Source: Pholiota molesta (Eukaryota; Basidiomycota; Agaricomycetes; Agaricales; Strophariaceae). From it: a DNA stretch of 64,000 nucleotides. Positions 58,847 through 64,000 of the stretch are shown here, piece after piece. The notes under the pieces were generated by a model, which saw only the letters and a program-made list of their open reading frames with translations, was not told where the DNA came from and searched no databases. The position numbers were made by a program, and so were the translations under genes. The first letter of the stretch is position 1. Every line of letters begins with the position of its first letter. The stretch is from assembly GCA_014925825.1 (NCBI GenBank), contig JACGCK010000135.1, positions 1-64,000 of the forward strand, in the 5' to 3' direction.

Positions 58847-59486
58847 ATGTTCGCCCGCGTACACACCCTGTTTTTCTTTCTCGCGGCTCTCTCTGTCCTT
58901 GCTGCTGCCACCACGACCACAGTAACCGTGACAGTGTCTGTATGTTAATACTTTGCGCTATGCTCCTCTGACCTGCTCATTAATGATTGTTTATTACAAA
59001 AATTTAGCCACCGACTGTGACTGCCGGCGCTCCTTCTAATCAATGCAACGTTGGAAGTCTTAATTGTTGCAATTCGTTGGAGAGGGTGGGTTGTTTTTAC
59101 TTGAAAACGGTCGCAAGATATATATTAATCAATGTGATTGAGCAGTCTGATGGTAGCCTCGTTGGTATTTTACTAGGTCTCCTCGGCGTTGTGATTCAAG
59201 GCGTCGAAGCCCTCATGTAAGTGACACTCAAGTCTTCCAGTCGGATTAATTTAATTCATCCTTCCGACTCCAATGGATAGCGGGATCGACTGTAGCCCCA
59301 TCGATATCTTGGGCATAGGCCAAAATAGCTGCAATGAGCAGCCTGTTTGCTGCGAGAACGACACCTTTGTGAGTTCATGATTTGATTTGATTCTTGGATG
59401 AGAGGGCTGATTGTTGTATAAATGATGTCTTATTGAAGAATGGGATCATTGCAATTGGATGTGTGCCCATTAACATTAATCTCTGA
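58847..59486 (+). CDS. Class I hydrophobin
   Basis: Five exons: 58847-58939, 59008-59085, 59146-59216, 59281-59368 and 59439-59486; 125 residues. Hydrophobins are secreted and assemble into amphipathic films on hyphae and fruiting bodies. The signal peptide is clear (M-F-A-R then L-F-F-F-L-A-A-L-S-V-L-A-A-A). All eight cysteines are present with spacing C-x6-CC-x32-C-x12-C-x5-CC-x12-C, typical of class I. A Thr/Val-rich segment lies between the signal and Cys1. Exon 1 ends right after the signal region. Upstream there is a TATA box at 58805. Confidence 0.93.
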
Positions 59487-60550
59487 GCGTGTTAGTTCGT
59501 GCAATTTGAAGCAATGGTAAGTTTCAAGAAATAGATTATCACGTATGGCAATGTATAGCTGCGGAGAGTTTGAAGCGATGTTATTTGTTAAGCGCTCGAG
59601 CTGACGATGGGAGGGTAGGTTGAAATGTATTCCGAGTACTTAATCCTTTTCTCCCTGGTCGGCAAACAGGTCCCATGTTTCCTGAAGACTTTGGAGATTT
59701 ACTGCCAAAGTTTGAACCATTCCATCATGTCGGTTTGACACACACAAAACAACTACTTAGCTTTGCTGTAGGACAAAACGAAGTCGTAAAACAAGTTGAC
59801 TTCCGTTGGGAAGCGAGAACGGTCGGTAAGCCTTGGATCGACGTAAACAAATGTGGTGTCCTTGTGCTGTCCTGCGGTCAGTTTGACGCATGATTGACCT
59901 GAACACGCGTTTTGCATGAGGCAAAATGATGTGGAGTTTTGCTGCAATTGTTGTCATTTTTCAACTGGCGCAAGTATCTGCAGAATATTTGAATCTAAAG
60001 GTGACGAGAGCAGCAGAGAAGCGGTATAATTTCATCAGGCCGCGATTTATGAATCGGAGAAAGGCCGAAAAAATCGCCCCTGAGACGGAGTTTGGTTCGT
60101 GTACGGAGGACACAAGAGTGTCAAATTTTGCAGGTTTCGCTCGTAAATTTGCCTCATTCTTGTCGCTGGTATGCTTTTGAGATACAATCCACACCTGCGA
60201 GGTGACAGAAGCTGATAAGATCAGAGCATGTTTGACGGCCCCTGACCCGTACTGGAGCGCACGCGCCACCCGGGGTCTTAATCTGACTTTGAAATTTTGG
60301 ATTCACCCTTTGCCCCCGAAAGTTGTTGCCATTTTCTTGTCTTCGTGTTCAATCCACCTACTGAACGACAATACCCCTTCTCCTTCCCATCCCCCTATTT
60401 CTTAATGTGAGTCTTCGTTCTTCATCGTCTCCACCCTTCCTGTCAAGCTGCGTGTCGCGTCGGGCGGGACTGTGCACAACCACCCCTCGGCGTCGCGTTG
60501 TTTGTCGTACCACTTTCGCGCCACATGTTGCTGACTTTTCGTCTTTCAGC
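59487..60550. other. Intergenic, no gene recognised
   Basis: Hydrophobin 3' flank and beta-tubulin promoter. Short open frames at 59675-59893 and 59926-60180 lack family signs. 60300-60550 is pyrimidine-rich, as in leaders of highly expressed fungal genes. Confidence 0.45.
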
Positions 60551-62461
<1,911 letters not shown>

Positions 62462-63820
62462 TAAATCATTTTATTATTGTTTCTTTGGTTTCACGCAACT
62501 TCCCTAATTCCTTTTGATGCCCCCCTCACTCGTTACCTCGCCGTTCTGGCGGCATTCATACCATTACTCTCTGCCCCATGACCTTACCATATCAGCACGT
62601 CTTTGATGAATATCCTGTGTTTTCTTTACGTTCCTATTTTTTTGTGGATACTAAAATGCAATGGCTTTATATAAGTCTTGATCGTTCTGGGAATACCCAC
62701 TACAATCGATATCTAACAGGTGATATTGAACGCATTTTTGGGCGGGCCTGTGATCTCTTGTGATGCATTGATGAACCACAGTGTCACTTGTTCTGATTAA
62801 CTCGACGCGTAGGACTTAAGACGACGAATATAAGTGAGCACTTTCTTCAGCGGCGGTATTTTACGTTTTAATGCGTCTCACACAGTGTCATATAATCTCA
62901 ATAGCAGGTGCTACATCCATCCAATCAATGACACGCAACCGCGTCTTGGTAAGGGCGCGTACTTCACTCTAGTTGTCCATTTGTAATGACGATCTTTATG
63001 TAGGACACCATAAGCAAGTCCGTCTTGCTCAGTCTGGAAAACCTCGGAACAACGATGCTATCCATGTTAACGCCTGTGCGAATATTTTGTTTTGTGGAGT
63101 GGGAGAGAGCGTCTACACACTGAAAGCACAGCCGATAGAACTCATATTTGCAGATATCGCCCTGCTATCACCGTGAAGCAAGGTGCTGCAGTCACGAACA
63201 GTTGATCGGCAAAGTTGTTGGGCGTTCGTTCTTCATAGATGGCAGGCTAGGCCCAAGTGTGTATGTCATTTACCTATTTTGATCATTGGCGATGCACGTT
63301 TTGCGTTAGACTGCTTTCAAGGAAGATGTCTTTTTTTCAAGATGCTGATTCTGCACTCGTTCTCTCTCAAGGAATGTCAACCGCGATGTCAAGAAACATC
63401 TGTCGGCGAGGGTTTTCTTGTTCGTATTCACACGAAGGGCCGAACAATATTAAAACTACGCTTGTCCAGCCTCAGTTATTTGTGGCCTCGGAGAATGGGG
63501 GTGAATAATTGGCTCAGCAGGTTAGATTTGGGATCTCGGAAAGCTGCGATGCAGTAAAGCGTTGGCTAAGCCATGTGGGGTTCATCCGGCTCCGTGTGTT
63601 CGTTGGTCTATTTTTCACTGCAATAAGTTTGAAATGGAAAATTTATGACATTCTAGAGACAGGCCATTCAGTTGCGTGCTCGATGCATCGGCAGTTGCAC
63701 TGTGTCTCGCTCACAACTCCCTCAAGGACGATATTCCAATCAGGTATATTTTTTATCTGCCGTTTTGATTAATGTAGAAGAAGCCAGTGTCAAAAGCTCA
63801 AAAAAGAAAGAAGAGGAAGG
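62462..63820. other. Intergenic, no gene recognised
   Basis: Beta-tubulin 3' flank and the upstream region of the last gene. Open frames at 63183-63772 overlap in several frames and carry no family signature. Confidence 0.45.
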
Positions 63821-63827
63821 TATAAAA
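63821..63827 (+). promoter_or_regulatory. TATA box of the last gene
   Basis: TATAAAA, 82 bases before the ATG at 63903. Confidence 0.5.
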
Positions 63828-63902
63828 GCCGCTGCGATGTTGCGATCATCTTCAGGCGAACTAGTCTTTTGAACGTCCAACTTTTCAATCTACTTCTCCA
63901 CC

Positions 63903-64000
63903 ATGTTCGCTCGTCTCTCCTCCGCCGTTGTCTACGTCTTTTTGACGACCACTATCCTTGCCGCCGCCATCCCGAACAACCCGCCGCCGTCGTACGTTGT
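63903..64000 (+). CDS. N-terminus of a secreted protein, probably a second hydrophobin (cut by window end)
   Basis: ATG in an ACCATG context starts M-F-A-R-L-S-S-A, a signal peptide (V-V-Y-V-F-L-T-T-T-I-L-A-A-A) and a Pro-rich segment. A GTACGT donor at 63992 probably ends exon 1. The M-F-A-R start, signal length and TATA box resemble the hydrophobin at 58847, whose first exon ends in a similar place. The cysteines would be outside the window, so the identity is inferred. Confidence 0.5.
   Translation, partial: MFARLSSAVVYVFLTTTILAAAIPNNPPPSYV

Overview
This window looks like genomic DNA of a mushroom-forming basidiomycete (Agaricomycetes). The protein genes are cut by many short introns of about 50-60 bp with GT..AG ends. 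The gene content fits too: a class I hydrophobin, a beta-tubulin in nine exons, DUF4419 and DUF3433 proteins, an RNI/LRR gene pair, small AIG1-like GTPases, and a Ty3-type retroelement with a hAT-like element inside it. I built all exon models by hand from splice signals, frame continuity and recognisable family motifs. No database search was possible.

Layout. 1-4.3 kb: the 5' part of an LTR retrotransposon on the minus strand. It has a gag and the start of a protease reading frame, and its gag is broken by one stop codon and by a 904-bp hAT-type MITE with 19-bp terminal repeats and a perfect 8-bp target duplication. 4.9-6.1 kb: an unknown nuclear-looking protein. 6.9-9.2 kb: DPH2 (diphthamide synthesis), sharing a short upstream region with a divergent YPP1/TTC7-type TPR gene (9.6-14.6 kb). 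14.9-15.7 kb: a secreted histidine-phosphatase relative without its catalytic residues. 17.2-18.6 kb: a DUF4419 protein. 19.1-19.5 kb: DPH3, a second diphthamide gene. 20.1-24.1 kb: two tandemly duplicated single-pass membrane proteins. 25.5-29.9 kb: a large multipass membrane protein with a long serine-rich tail. 29.9-32.8 kb: gene-poor, including a G-poor tract. 32.9-38.5 kb: three related small GTPases, one with an N-terminal lipidation signal and degenerate GTPase motifs. 39.7-40.8 kb: an AlkB-type dioxygenase. 41.4-48.6 kb: a second DUF4419 copy, two RNI/LRR copies and the front half of a flavin monooxygenase, all with single-base frameshifts. 50.6-52.5 kb: a SLC35/EamA transporter. 53.5-56.4 kb: a DUF3433 membrane protein. 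58.8-59.5 kb: a class I hydrophobin. 60.6-62.5 kb: beta-tubulin. 63.9 kb to the edge: the start of a secreted protein resembling a second hydrophobin.

How the genes relate. DPH2 and DPH3 act in the same first step of diphthamide formation on translation elongation factor 2, and lie about 10 kb apart. The YPP1-type protein would serve plasma-membrane PI4-kinase recruitment. The hydrophobin makes wall or aerial-hypha coat. The GTPase cluster, the DUF4419 copies on either side of it and the RNI pair form a block of duplicated genes that is evolving fast, and this is the most likely place for undescribed biology. Most frameshifts are losses of one base, several in homopolymers, so both pseudogene decay and base-calling error must be considered.
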